Shown piece after piece: positions 63,922 through 64,000 of a stretch of 64,000 nucleotides of DNA (positions are counted from its first letter, which is position 1; every line of letters starts with the position of its first letter). Origin of the DNA: Onthophagus taurus (Eukaryota > Arthropoda > Insecta > Coleoptera > Scarabaeidae). The stretch is taken from positions 27,533,001-27,597,000 of the forward strand of contig NC_091972.1 of assembly GCF_036711975.1 (NCBI RefSeq), given 5' to 3'. The translations under genes were made by a program, and so were the position numbers. A model generated the notes under the pieces. The model had not been told where the DNA came from and did no database searches. It worked only from the letters and a program-made list of their open reading frames with translations.

Positions 63922-64000
63922 CTAAAATAACAAAAACATTCATAAAATATATTTATAATTAAACGTGATGATAAAAACTTGGAATATTGCAATCTTACTC

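Overview
This window is from an insect nuclear genome; I cannot assign the order. The sequence is AT-rich. It holds one core histone cluster in the ancestral insect order H1(-) - H3(-)/H4(+) - H2A(-)/H2B(+), each gene ending in the 16-nt histone stem-loop. The rest is almost entirely transposable elements at every stage of decay, often nested.

Layout. 1-312 is a GTTGAAC minisatellite. 503-4444 is a decayed Polinton/Maverick (protein-primed DNA polymerase B, two unknown proteins, chromodomain integrase). 5259-7799 is a decayed Gypsy pol. 7863-10025 is a Penelope-like 3' end (GIY-YIG endonuclease) interrupted by a mariner-like element at 8443-9556. 10020-10352 is a hAT/ZMYM-type fragment. 10963-14770 is a 5'-truncated CsRn1-like Gypsy with an intact pol. 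16106-18131 is an intron-containing hAT relic. 18776-28811 is the histone cluster, spread apart by Gypsy, LINE, Tigger and Tc1 relics and a foldback; it also contains a decayed second H1 and a decayed histone stem-loop. 28865-34067 is a full-length two-ORF LINE with an 11-bp target-site duplication, just past H2B. 34082-39319 is a TTAA-flanked piggyBac filled with Jockey and Gypsy pieces. 39345-43184 holds Jockey, Penelope-like, Copia and mariner fragments. 43198-53174 is a complete Gypsy-type LTR retrotransposon. 53179-63491 holds LINE relics, an unclassified 8-bp-TSD transposon (54791-56852), and several foldback and TIR elements. A possible host exon lies at 63828-63921.

The standout is the Gypsy at 43198-53174. 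Its two 788-bp LTRs look identical and are flanked by GTAC. It has open gag, protease and pol frames, and its pol carries a complete macro (ADP-ribosyl hydrolase) domain of the TARG1/OARD1 type between RNase H and integrase, with the candidate catalytic Lys and Asp retained. I know of no described Gypsy lineage with this arrangement. An envelope-like remnant follows pol.

The histone genes work together as the replication-dependent nucleosome set, with paired divergent promoters and stem-loop 3' ends. The mobile elements are independent units whose nesting gives a relative insertion history. Family calls were made by reading the translated sequence, without database searches.
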